NCBI GenBank assembly: GCA_002633115.1
Contig: NWBJ01000094.1
Coordinates: 1-62,741 of the forward strand
DNA length: 62,741 nucleotides
DNA from: Muribaculaceae bacterium Zag1
GTDB taxonomy: Bacteria; Bacteroidota; Bacteroidia; Bacteroidales; Muribaculaceae
Direction: 5' to 3'
Both the position numbers and the translations under genes were made by a program. The notes beneath the pieces were generated by a model that was not told the DNA's origin, made no database searches, and saw nothing but the letters and a program-made list of their open reading frames with translations. How positions within the stretch are numbered: the first letter of the stretch is position 1; each line of letters begins with the position of its first letter. Positions 35,342 through 43,190 of this stretch are shown piece after piece.

Positions 35342-37336
35342 TTAGATATGGAATTTTTCTGACACAACTATTTCTCCATCGTATATGACTTGGAAAGTAT
35401 ATATCCCTGTCGAGAGATTGCTGAGATCAATGCCCTCTTTGCCAACCACACCACTCTTAGCCACTTTAGAGGTATAGGTCTGAATTGGAACTATTCGATA
35501 CAGACATCCCTCCAGTGTCTCTAAATCTTCAGATGAAATGATGAGCTGCCCATTGGATATGGAGATGGGTGAGGAAGAAGAGGAAAGGCTATTAGCTCGT
35601 ATGGTTATCGATTCACTTGTGGTGCTCCCATTGTCATTGTAGGCTATTGCGGTAAATGTGGCGTCTCTTGATGATGACAACGTCGCATCGAAATATCCCT
35701 TCTTAAAGTCGGTAAGAGTAGTCCTTACAGGGAGCCTATTGCCGCTCAAGAGTTTTTCTATCACAATACGAGTGCAACCTTCCACATTCTTCATGCCTAT
35801 TCTAACCGCAGGCGTGGTTGCGTCAGCCACGGATGAGATTGTTTGGCTGGAGGAGCTTTCAACATGCGCCAATCCTAATTCAACCTTTTGTGGCGTATAG
35901 CTTGCTACATAATAATAAGAGGTATAGGTATTTCTCCTGCCAACTTGTATAGCCTTTGTGAATCGTACTCTTAAATGGCCATCACATGTGCGAGCATATT
36001 CTTCTTGATCGTAGTGAAGTGTTAAATCACTCATTTGACCCTCTATGTCGTCTGAAGTGGTGTAAATATACAGGGCTACATCCCAAGTGCCATCTTTCTT
36101 TAAGATTGACACTGTCCATCCCTCGTTGACAATGCTTCCAGATAGGTTAATTGATGGATGGAACTGTCTTACGTAGTCGGTCAATTGTTCCTGAATTGCA
36201 TCAGACGTGCTCAGACTCATAATTCCGACATCAGCGTTTTCAGTGGTATAGGTTAGCCCTGAAGCCGAATTGGAGCCAACAGAGAAACTGCCATTGTAGG
36301 GTAAGATATTGGCGGTAGATCCTCCAGAGGTATTTGAAGGAGTAGAGGTGGAGATGAGGAAGTCTTCCTGCCATCCTAAGAAACTACGGAATAAAGACAA
36401 GCCGTAAGTATCGTTTATGTTGCGCAAAACAGTTCCCCTACCAAACTCGTGAGAAAGCACTTGAGTGACGGCATAGGTGGTGTCTGGCACAAAATAGTTG
36501 AGTGATACATTGTTCTGCCATGTAGTAGGCGCATACAATTTTAATGGGGTATAGTTCCAATAAGTGGCTGTTAATGATACCTCCCCTTGGGTAGCAGCAC
36601 TGTAGAGAGATGCTGGGGTACCATTGCCAAGAGCGACTTTCGTCACTACCTCAAAATCAGTCAAGAGTCCTCTTGGAACAGAGATTTGATTATTAGTGAG
36701 AGGATTGACTTTAAACTCTGTACTGAATCCCAACGCTTTAAGAAGATCTCGCAGTACTACGGATACAAAATCATATTTGTCATACTGAGTTTCCTCTAAA
36801 GAAAAAGAAAAATCGTCAATTAGGTTAGAATTATAAACAATACGAATGTCTGGGAGTGAGGGGTCATCAAGGAATGTGACATCTGGAATCGAATCAAAAT
36901 ATGAAATTGTACTTTCTTTAATGAACTCACCCAGTGTTATATATTTAATTTTAGCCATAGGGCTGGTGCGGTTATCTTGGCTTTCGCCTCCAAAACCTTC
37001 TGGAGCGTTAAGAAGTACTTTCGAGATGTTTGTTTGTGTACTTGAAGTAGATGAGAGATTGCCCCATTCTGCATACACAGTTATGGGAAGGCAAGTCGGA
37101 ATGTATTCTTCAAGGAGCTTGCAAGCATACTCGAAGGCTCCTTTCATTTCCACGGTGAATCCATCACCGTATTCGATTTTGAATACGGTTCCGCCATTGA
37201 TTTGGCGAATGGTCTTGAGAGGATTTGTCACATCTATATACGAGTCTGTGGCAAAGTTTTCACTCTCCACATAATCCTGAGCCCAGCTGGCGCATAGAGC
37301 CCCAAGAAAGAGAGTTAGAAAGATAAGTTTCTTCAT
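35342..37336 (-). CDS. Secreted metalloprotease-like protein with lost zinc site (paralogue)
   Basis: 664 residues with signal peptide (MKKLIFLTLFLGALCASWAQ). KYDFVSVVLRDLLKALGF (residues 187-204) matches the family segment YDFVTVVLHEIGHGLGF except that H-E-x-x-H is R-D-L-L-K. A second conserved part, NDTYGLSLFRSFLGW, follows after residue 300. Both paralogues in this operon carry Arg at the first zinc-ligand position. The C-terminal half holds immunoglobulin-like beta segments and a type IX-like tail (GIDLSNLSTGIYTFQVIYDGEIVVSEKFHI). Possible roles are glycan or protein binding at the surface, or an inhibitor/decoy; none can be read from sequence. Confidence 0.65.
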   Translation of the reverse strand: MKKLIFLTLFLGALCASWAQDYVESENFATDSYIDVTNPLKTIRQINGGTVFKIEYGDGFTVEMKGAFEYACKLLEEYIPTCLPITVYAEWGNLSSTSSTQTNISKVLLNAPEGFGGESQDNRTSPMAKIKYITLGEFIKESTISYFDSIPDVTFLDDPSLPDIRIVYNSNLIDDFSFSLEETQYDKYDFVSVVLRDLLKALGFSTEFKVNPLTNNQISVPRGLLTDFEVVTKVALGNGTPASLYSAATQGEVSLTATYWNYTPLKLYAPTTWQNNVSLNYFVPDTTYAVTQVLSHEFGRGTVLRNINDTYGLSLFRSFLGWQEDFLISTSTPSNTSGGSTANILPYNGSFSVGSNSASGLTYTTENADVGIMSLSTSDAIQEQLTDYVRQFHPSINLSGSIVNEGWTVSILKKDGTWDVALYIYTTSDDIEGQMSDLTLHYDQEEYARTCDGHLRVRFTKAIQVGRRNTYTSYYYVASYTPQKVELGLAHVESSSSQTISSVADATTPAVRIGMKNVEGCTRIVIEKLLSGNRLPVRTTLTDFKKGYFDATLSSSRDATFTAIAYNDNGSTTSESITIRANSLSSSSSPISISNGQLIISSEDLETLEGCLYRIVPIQTYTSKVAKSGVVGKEGIDLSNLSTGIYTFQVIYDGEIVVSEKFHI

Positions 37337-37408
37337 GATGGTAGTGATTTGTTGAGTTTGTATGAAAAGTTCTATGGCTTTAGCACCTAAGAGATAACCA
37401 TTCAGATG

Positions 37409-37792
37409 CTACTGTACCGTTATCCAGCCTTCGTATTCATTTCCATGAGAGGTAGTGATGGCAATTAGAATAGGTCGATCTGTGAAGTTGAAAGGAATGG
37501 TGATGGTAGAAGCTGTAGAATACACCCCTTGATACAGAGGAGTCCCTGCATAGGAGTAGAAGGCAACAGTGGCGAATCCTTCAAATTCTTGGAAGGAGAG
37601 CGTTACGTACTGCTCGTACACATAACAGATAACCTCAGGATTAGATGAGGTGTCATGAGGACGTAGATTTTTGACTTGGATAGCAACTTCCTCCTTGGGT
37701 CCTGTAGGAGGCGTAGTACCTCCAACATCTCCTAGTGCTACATTGGCACTGTAAGCGATGGCGATTAGTAAAAAGATTAACGATCTTAACAT
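37409..37792 (-). CDS. Small secreted DUF3244-like protein
   Basis: 127 residues from MLRSLIFLLIAIAYSANVALG, a signal peptide. The remaining 100 residues form a compact beta domain (VICYVYEQYVTLSFQEFEGFATVAFYSYAGTPLYQGVYSTASTITIPFNFTDRPILIAITT) of the style of DUF3244, small exported proteins often encoded beside secreted proteases in Bacteroides. The frame is open to 37843. It stands 72 bases upstream of the first pseudoprotease gene. Confidence 0.6.
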   Translation of the reverse strand: MLRSLIFLLIAIAYSANVALGDVGGTTPPTGPKEEVAIQVKNLRPHDTSSNPEVICYVYEQYVTLSFQEFEGFATVAFYSYAGTPLYQGVYSTASTITIPFNFTDRPILIAITTSHGNEYEGWITVQ

Positions 37793-37861
37793 AGGATAAT
37801 TCTTTTGTTGGTGATGTACAAAGTTACGAATAAAAGCTGTCATCTTCCAAGGGTTTTACAC

Positions 37862-37958
37862 CTATCTTTTAGCCTCCTAACCCATTGATAATCAAGATTG
37901 ATAGATGTAAGAAATCTATCATTCCCTATTATCAAGGGGATAGGAGGCTAAAAGATAG
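37862..37958. terminator. Long hairpin between TPR regulator and DUF3244-like gene
   Basis: CTATCTTTTAGCCTCCTA (37862-37879) is the exact complement of 37941-37958. Inner arms TTGATAAT/ATTATCAA and GATAGAT/ATCTATC extend the fold. On the minus strand it lies just after the regulator stop (37983), so it may end or attenuate that transcript before the secreted-protein genes. Confidence 0.65.
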
Positions 37959-37982
37959 AAATTTTTTAAGCAAGATAAGGGA

Positions 37983-39938
37983 TTAACTGATTAGGAGGAT
38001 AAATTCATCTTTATGGGGACTATCAAGGGCTGCTAATTTTTCTTTCCATCTCTTCTTTTTGTTGTAGAAATTCCCTATGGTGATATCACAGATTAGACAT
38101 ATTGACTTGGGGGCGAACCCAGCAAAGAGGTGAAGTAGGAAGATATAGTCAGCTTTTTTAATGTCAGGAATGGCCTCTTTAAGCTTTGTGACTATATGTC
38201 CATGGTAAGTTTCCAGTAACTTTTCTAAATCTGCGATATGAATTGGACTTTGGAGTTTTTGAAATTCCTTTTCCATATCAGCAAAGAAAGCAAGCTTAAC
38301 TTTTTCTGGCCTATTCTTTTTGTTACGATATTCCGCAACTAATCTGTTGAGAATTTCAAAATGCTCGGCATAGATATCTTGGAATTTTCTACCCAGGGAT
38401 GAAATTTCCTCATCTTTACTTGAAATCTCCAAATCTTTATTTGAAAGTTCCCTGTCTTTATTTGAAAGCTCCCTATCTTTATTCGAAAGCTCCCTATCTT
38501 TATTTGAAATCTCTTGAACCTTAGTTGAGATTTCTATTTCTTTTGAGGTAATCTCGATGTCTCTATTAGAAATCTCCAGTTCCTTAGATAGGATTTCATT
38601 CTTTTTAAGAGTAATTTCTTTTTTGAGATTATCTATTATTATGTCTTTGCTATCAAGTATTGATTGCATCTGAGCTAGAGAATCCTCCTTTGATTGTAGT
38701 GTATTGTCTAACTCTTCGATTATGGAAATTTTTTCTTGAAGTTCAAGTAGCCTTTCTCGCCTTTGAGCCTTGAAATAATAGTAACATAGCACGCCAAAGA
38801 CCGTTAAGAAAAGGATTAAGAGGATCAATATAATATCCACTAACACGCTTTTTTGATGAGCGTGAAGAGCTGCTTCTGATTTTTTCTCGACTATAGTTTC
38901 ATAATAATCGGTCTGTGCTTTTAGAAGGCCTTTCTTTAGAGTGTCAAAATAACGGGAGTTTTGACACTCCACGGCTTTATCATAGTAGGCCAGAGCCTTT
39001 TGATAATCTCCTTTTTGTTTATTGTAATCGCATAGCGCCATTAGCCCAGAAAAATCCTCTATAGTGTCAAGTGAATCTCCATATACTGATTGTATGACGG
39101 AGATGGCTTTATCGCCTTGATGATTGGCCAATAGGGCTCTGTACTCCAAGGTGGTATTTATTGGATATATTTGAATTGGCTGGTTAAGAACTTTTACTCT
39201 TTCAATATCCTCGAGAGCCAATTGATTGTTGCCAGATTGGAGGGCTGAATTGGCTCTTGTTTCTAAGGCATAACAAAGAAGGATGGTGTCAGAGGAGGAA
39301 ATTAATGGCATTAAACTGTCTATTAGTATTATGCTTTCGTTTGCTCTATTGCAATTGAACAATGCCTTAGCCTTATCCACTAAAGAGAAGAGATGATTCT
39401 CTGTTTTCCCTATCTTAGCATAGAGATTAGCAGCTTTATCAACATAATATAATTGTTCAATTGGATTGAACGACACGTTAAATACGTCGGATAGATGTTC
39501 GCAAGAGCGGGCCATATACAGTGTGTCGCCAATATCCTCTGCCATGGCTTCTGCCTCTAAACCTGAAACTAAGCTATGGTTATAATCTCCCTTAAAATAT
39601 TCGATTACTCCTTTTATGAATTTTCCCCGCATCAAACGTTCCTTATTTCCCATCTTTTCAAGGTGTACACACATCTCATCCAAATCATAAATGGGATTAA
39701 GAGCGAGATTGTTCTTAAATGCCAATTGATAGTAAAGAAGAGAATATAAGACTACCTCATTTGTATCTTTCAATTGCGTTGTATCTATAGTGAGAAGCTC
39801 ATTGAAAGCTGTTTTAGGGTCCTCTTCCATCAAAGCTTCAGCATGGTTTAAAGTCGACCATACATTAGAGCGGTCTGAGCATCCCAGAAAAGAAAGTATC
39901 AGCCCTACCATGAGTATAAACCAGAAAGGTGATTTCAT
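37983..39938 (-). CDS. Membrane TPR protein with heptad-repeat coiled coil and C-terminal HTH-like region
   Basis: 651 residues. Lipoprotein-type signal (LILSFLGC, Cys20), a periplasmic TPR region (residues about 25-340, for example KGDYQKALAYYDKAVECQNS), one TM (365-387), then a cytoplasmic coiled coil. Residues 449-518 are ten consecutive heptads of the form [IL]-S-[NST]-K-x-x-E, three of them identical (LSNKDRE). The end (ADYIFLLHLFAGFAPKSICLICDITIGNFYNKKKRWKEKL) has the spacing of a helix-turn-helix seen in Bacteroidetes TPR regulators. It probably senses an envelope signal and controls the genes downstream. Regulation of DNA by this protein is inferred. Confidence 0.75.
   Translation of the reverse strand: MKSPFWFILMVGLILSFLGCSDRSNVWSTLNHAEALMEEDPKTAFNELLTIDTTQLKDTNEVVLYSLLYYQLAFKNNLALNPIYDLDEMCVHLEKMGNKERLMRGKFIKGVIEYFKGDYNHSLVSGLEAEAMAEDIGDTLYMARSCEHLSDVFNVSFNPIEQLYYVDKAANLYAKIGKTENHLFSLVDKAKALFNCNRANESIILIDSLMPLISSSDTILLCYALETRANSALQSGNNQLALEDIERVKVLNQPIQIYPINTTLEYRALLANHQGDKAISVIQSVYGDSLDTIEDFSGLMALCDYNKQKGDYQKALAYYDKAVECQNSRYFDTLKKGLLKAQTDYYETIVEKKSEAALHAHQKSVLVDIILILLILFLTVFGVLCYYYFKAQRRERLLELQEKISIIEELDNTLQSKEDSLAQMQSILDSKDIIIDNLKKEITLKKNEILSKELEISNRDIEITSKEIEISTKVQEISNKDRELSNKDRELSNKDRELSNKDLEISSKDEEISSLGRKFQDIYAEHFEILNRLVAEYRNKKNRPEKVKLAFFADMEKEFQKLQSPIHIADLEKLLETYHGHIVTKLKEAIPDIKKADYIFLLHLFAGFAPKSICLICDITIGNFYNKKKRWKEKLAALDSPHKDEFILLIS
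38385..38594 (-). repeat. 21-bp tandem repeats encoding the coiled-coil heptads
   Basis: Successive 21-base units encode one heptad each. The central ones (about 38447-38510) are nearly identical on the minus strand, while outer units have diverged. Unit gain or loss would keep the frame and change coiled-coil length by exactly one heptad. Confidence 0.8.
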
Positions 39939-40375
39939 GCGGTTTTTATGGGTTTTAGAATTAGTAAGTGTGGGTTACATTATTTAAACCCCCAAACCTT
40001 AATGTTTATTGTGTGCAATGTACCCAATTTTTAAGACCAATCACTTTCCTCTAAAAATTATTTCACGAAACCTTGCAAAAACATAGCTCTGCCATCTATA
40101 AGGCATGGCACAATAGATCTACTGAAATTTTTGCCTTCCCAGTTCTTCTTCTAAGTAGCTGTAAATGTATCTTGGGCTCTGATAGTACAATCCAGTGGAG
40201 AGGTTGGTGAGATGTTGATATGTTTCTTGCTATGATATAATTTAATCATAGGGTGCCTCCGTTTTTGCGACAGTTTAGTATTAGGTCGTTTACAGCATCT
40301 TTGTCTGAAAGGAGATGCTCGGCCGCCTAGCACTTATAAATTTTCTTTACACATCGCCCATATTTATAAAAATAA
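39939..40375. other. Intergenic region without recognised gene
   Basis: Between the TPR regulator and the DUF4143 ATPase promoter. A 60-codon frame on the minus strand (40151-40333) has no recognisable similarity and lacks a convincing start context. I see no RNA gene or insertion sequence here. Confidence 0.4.
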
Positions 40376-40407
40376 TTTGGAGGGAATTTTGAAAACGTGT
40401 AAATTTG
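40376..40407 (+). promoter_or_regulatory. Promoter of the DUF4143 ATPase gene
   Basis: TTTG (40376-40379) and TAAATTTG (40400-40407) are separated by 20 bases. The first iteron lies in the spacer and overlaps the -7 element. Transcription would start near 40414. Confidence 0.7.
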
Positions 40408-40502
40408 CAGTCGAGAAAAGCTTGAAAACGTGTAAAATCGGGATGCAACAGCCCTTGAAAATGTGTAAGAAGAGGCGTTTGCTAAACCTTGAAAACGTGA
40501 TT
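40389..40502 (+). repeat. Four TTGAAAACGTGTAA iterons, 33-34 bp apart
   Basis: Copies begin at 40389, 40422, 40455 and 40489. The core TTGAAAAyGTG is kept in all four; the third has one change (AATGTG) and the last ends GTGATT. The first covers the core promoter; the other three lie in the 5' UTR, the last ending 6 bases before the ATG at 40508. The spacing of about three helical turns puts all copies on one face of the DNA. Confidence 0.85.
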
Positions 40503-40507
40503 TGGAT

Positions 40508-41854
40508 ATGAGACGAAGGATTTACGACCGGTTAGTTGAATGGAAAAAACGCAATGGCGAGTCGGCGTTGCTATTACAGGGCGCGAGGCGAGTTGGCAAA
40601 AGCTACATAGTCGAGCAATTTGCCAAGGATAACTATCGCTCATACATAAAGGTGGATTTCAATGATATCAGCGTTGAGAACCTCAATCTGATATTGGATA
40701 ATCTCCACGACCGCGATCGATTGTTTTCCTACCTACAGTTGATTTACAATACCACCCTATATCCTCGCGAATCATTGATTATCCTGGATGAGGTGCAAGA
40801 ATGTCCCAAGGCAAGAGCTGCCATCAAATATCTGGTAGCCGACCATCGCTATGATTATGTTGAAACGGGCTCACTGATGTCAATCCGTAAAAACACTAAG
40901 GATATAGTTATCCCCTCAGAAGAGGAGCCCATCGACATGTACCCCATGGATTTTGAGGAATTTCTGTGGGCAAATGGTGAGGAGATGCTTGCCAATTTTC
41001 TGCGCGAATGTTTTGAGCGATTAGAACCACTGCCACAGGCGATGCATCGCAAAGCTATGCAACTCTTTAAGGAATATATGGTGCTTGGAGGCATGCCCCA
41101 GGTGTTGAATGCCTATATGGTCAATAGAGATTTCAATGCTGCCGACCGGGAAAAGAATACAATCATCGCTCTATACAGAGCCGACATAGCCAAGCATGCT
41201 GGCGCAGATACGCTAAGAATAGAGAGTATCTTCGATTCGATTCCCTCGCAATTGTCAAAGCCCGAAAAGAAATTCACTCTTGCGGCCCTCAATGAGAACG
41301 CTCGTATGCGTGAATACATCGAGCCATTCACATGGCTTATGGATGCGCGCATGGTAAATCTGTGCTTCAACAGCACCGAGCCCAGCCTCGGTCTTGCAAT
41401 CAATGAGGACCGTACGACCCTGAAATGCTATATGGGTGACACGGGATTGCTTTATGCTTTGGCCTTTGACACACTCGAGGAGAAAAACGATGTGTACCGT
41501 AAGATTATTCTTGGCAAGCTCACTCTGAATCAAGGGATGTTTATGGAGAATATTGTGGCGCAGATGTTGGCTGTGAATCATCGACGTTTGTTTTTCTTCT
41601 CCAATCCGTCGCGAGAAGACAAGGATAGCCGCATGGAGCTTGATTTTCTGCTCCCCAAGAGTCGGGTTACCAATCAGCACAATATAAATTTCATTGAGGT
41701 CAAATCAGGCGACCGCTATGAGCTTGTCTCTCTCAATAAGGCCATGAAGAAATATGCCCTCAATCTCAACCGAGCCATCGTCCTCCACCCCGACAACGTC
41801 CGCACCGAGGAAGGCATTCTCTATCTGCCCCTCTACATGACCCATTTGCTGTGA
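40508..41854 (+). CDS. AAA_14/DUF4143 ATPase
   Basis: 448 residues from MRRRIYDRLVEWKKR. Walker A QGARRVGKS (residues 25-33), Walker B LIILDEVQECPKA, the sensor segment YVETGSLMSIRKN and the family PMDFEEFLWANGEE. The C-terminal DUF4143 domain has EYMVLGGMPQVLNAY, YMGDTGLLYALAF, GMFMENIVAQML and the PD-(D/E)XK-like ELDFLL...NFIEVKSG. Common in Bacteroidetes genomes; the biological role is not established. A TTG at 40502 is a possible start but overlaps the fourth iteron. The iterons covering the promoter suggest autoregulation. Confidence 0.88.
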   Translation: MRRRIYDRLVEWKKRNGESALLLQGARRVGKSYIVEQFAKDNYRSYIKVDFNDISVENLNLILDNLHDRDRLFSYLQLIYNTTLYPRESLIILDEVQECPKARAAIKYLVADHRYDYVETGSLMSIRKNTKDIVIPSEEEPIDMYPMDFEEFLWANGEEMLANFLRECFERLEPLPQAMHRKAMQLFKEYMVLGGMPQVLNAYMVNRDFNAADREKNTIIALYRADIAKHAGADTLRIESIFDSIPSQLSKPEKKFTLAALNENARMREYIEPFTWLMDARMVNLCFNSTEPSLGLAINEDRTTLKCYMGDTGLLYALAFDTLEEKNDVYRKIILGKLTLNQGMFMENIVAQMLAVNHRRLFFFSNPSREDKDSRMELDFLLPKSRVTNQHNINFIEVKSGDRYELVSLNKAMKKYALNLNRAIVLHPDNVRTEEGILYLPLYMTHLL

Positions 41855-41965
41855 AAAATAGCTGATCAGAGACTTTTCTCCTGTAGCTGAAGGGCTCGGT
41901 TTTGGGACAGAATTTTGAGGAAATGGAACAAAAGGGGAGAGGATGGTTGTTATAATTATAATTGA

Positions 41966-43099
41966 ATGATTATGACGACTGACAATACTAACATAGCAGC
42001 AAATGGGGGCAAATCCTGCCCTGCAGGGGGCGCCCACGAGATAGAGCACCGCGTATGGGCCGATATGAAGCGTTGGCTATCGCCGGCGTTGAGGTTTGTG
42101 GTGCCAATAGGGTGCAGCGTGGCACTGGTGTGGTGGCTGTTCTCAAAGGTGAATTTCCACGACATGGTACAGGTGCTCCACCACAATGTGCAATACGGCT
42201 ACTTGCTCTTGCTGATGTTTTTCAACGGCATGAGCTATGTGTTCCGCGCACGGCGCTGGGGGCTCCAGCTCGACGGCGTGGGTGTGCATGTGCCATTTAC
42301 TACCCTGTGCGTATCGATATTCGGGGCCTATGCCCTGAATCTGCTGATGAGCGGCGTGGGCGAGGCCTGGCGTTGCATATTCATATCGCGGCGCAGCGGC
42401 GTGTCGCTGAGCAAGGTGGTCGGAACCGATGTGGGTGACCGCTCGAGCGACGGTGTCTGCGTGATTTTCCTATTGCTGCTGACCCTGCTGGTAGCACACC
42501 GAGATATTGACCTATTTATACAGCACTATGCCATAGGACGCGATGTGGTGAAATTTGCCGACAACCCCTGGATGTGGGCGTGCGTGGCACTGGGTGTGAG
42601 CCTGCTGTTCTGGCTGGTGCATATATTTCGCAACTATAAATTCATGAAAAAGGTGGATGGTTGCGCCCACGATATCTGGGTGGGATTCAAGGTGATATTC
42701 ACTATGCCCCACAAATGGCTATATTTCTGGCTCACCATAGGCATCTGGGGATGCTACTATCTGCAGAATTGGGTATGCTTCCCCGGCTTCCCATTCACTA
42801 AATTCCTGATGGGTGCAGACTATTGCTACGGCTTGCTGCCGGGATTGGTGGCATGCTTATTCGTGTCGATGTCGATGGCCATCCCGAGCAGCGGCGGCCT
42901 GGGCCCGTGGAACCTGGCCATGATGTTCGCCCTCTCGCTATATGGCATCGGCCAGACCGAGGCTGCGGCTTTTGCCATGCTGCTATGGGCAGCGCAAGCC
43001 CTCATACAAGTGCTACTGGGCATCTTCAGCCTAATCTACATCATGATCACCGACAAAAAGCGCAAATGCGCAGCAGCGACAGGGACAAAAGCGGGATAA
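41966..43099 (+). CDS. Flippase-like integral membrane protein (LPG synthase TM/UPF0104 family)
   Basis: 377 residues with about 8 hydrophobic segments. Family motifs: NGMSYVFRARRWGLQL, LNLLMSGVGEAWRCIFISRRSGVSLSKVVGTDVGDRSSDGV, and AIPSSGGLGPWNLAM near the C-terminus. The family includes the membrane half of lysylphosphatidylglycerol synthase and putative lipid flippases; no aminoacyltransferase domain is attached. The first residues are unusual (asparagine- and glycine-rich, residues 1-30). A start at 41972 is also possible. The lipid substrate is unknown. Confidence 0.8.
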   Translation: MIMTTDNTNIAANGGKSCPAGGAHEIEHRVWADMKRWLSPALRFVVPIGCSVALVWWLFSKVNFHDMVQVLHHNVQYGYLLLLMFFNGMSYVFRARRWGLQLDGVGVHVPFTTLCVSIFGAYALNLLMSGVGEAWRCIFISRRSGVSLSKVVGTDVGDRSSDGVCVIFLLLLTLLVAHRDIDLFIQHYAIGRDVVKFADNPWMWACVALGVSLLFWLVHIFRNYKFMKKVDGCAHDIWVGFKVIFTMPHKWLYFWLTIGIWGCYYLQNWVCFPGFPFTKFLMGADYCYGLLPGLVACLFVSMSMAIPSSGGLGPWNLAMMFALSLYGIGQTEAAAFAMLLWAAQALIQVLLGIFSLIYIMITDKKRKCAAATGTKAG

Positions 43100-43112
43100 C
43101 AAAGGCGTAAAC

Positions 43113-43177
43113 GAGCAAAGGAGCAAAGAGGGGAGCAACCCAGCCCCCTTTGCTCCTTTGCTCCTTTGCTCCTTTGT
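43113..43177. terminator. Iterated-word inverted repeat AAAGGAGC between convergent genes
   Basis: GAGCAAAGGAGCAAAGAGGGG (about 43113-43133) faces CCCCTTTGCTCCTTTGCTCC with an extra TTTGCTCC unit. It lies between the 3' ends of the flippase-like gene and hutH and may terminate both. Confidence 0.6.
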
Positions 43178-43190
43178 TGGAGCCTCCTGA

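Noticed and set aside
40151-40333. 60-codon minus-strand frame in the gap before the DUF4143 ATPase gene
   Set aside because: No recognisable similarity, no start context, low-information composition.
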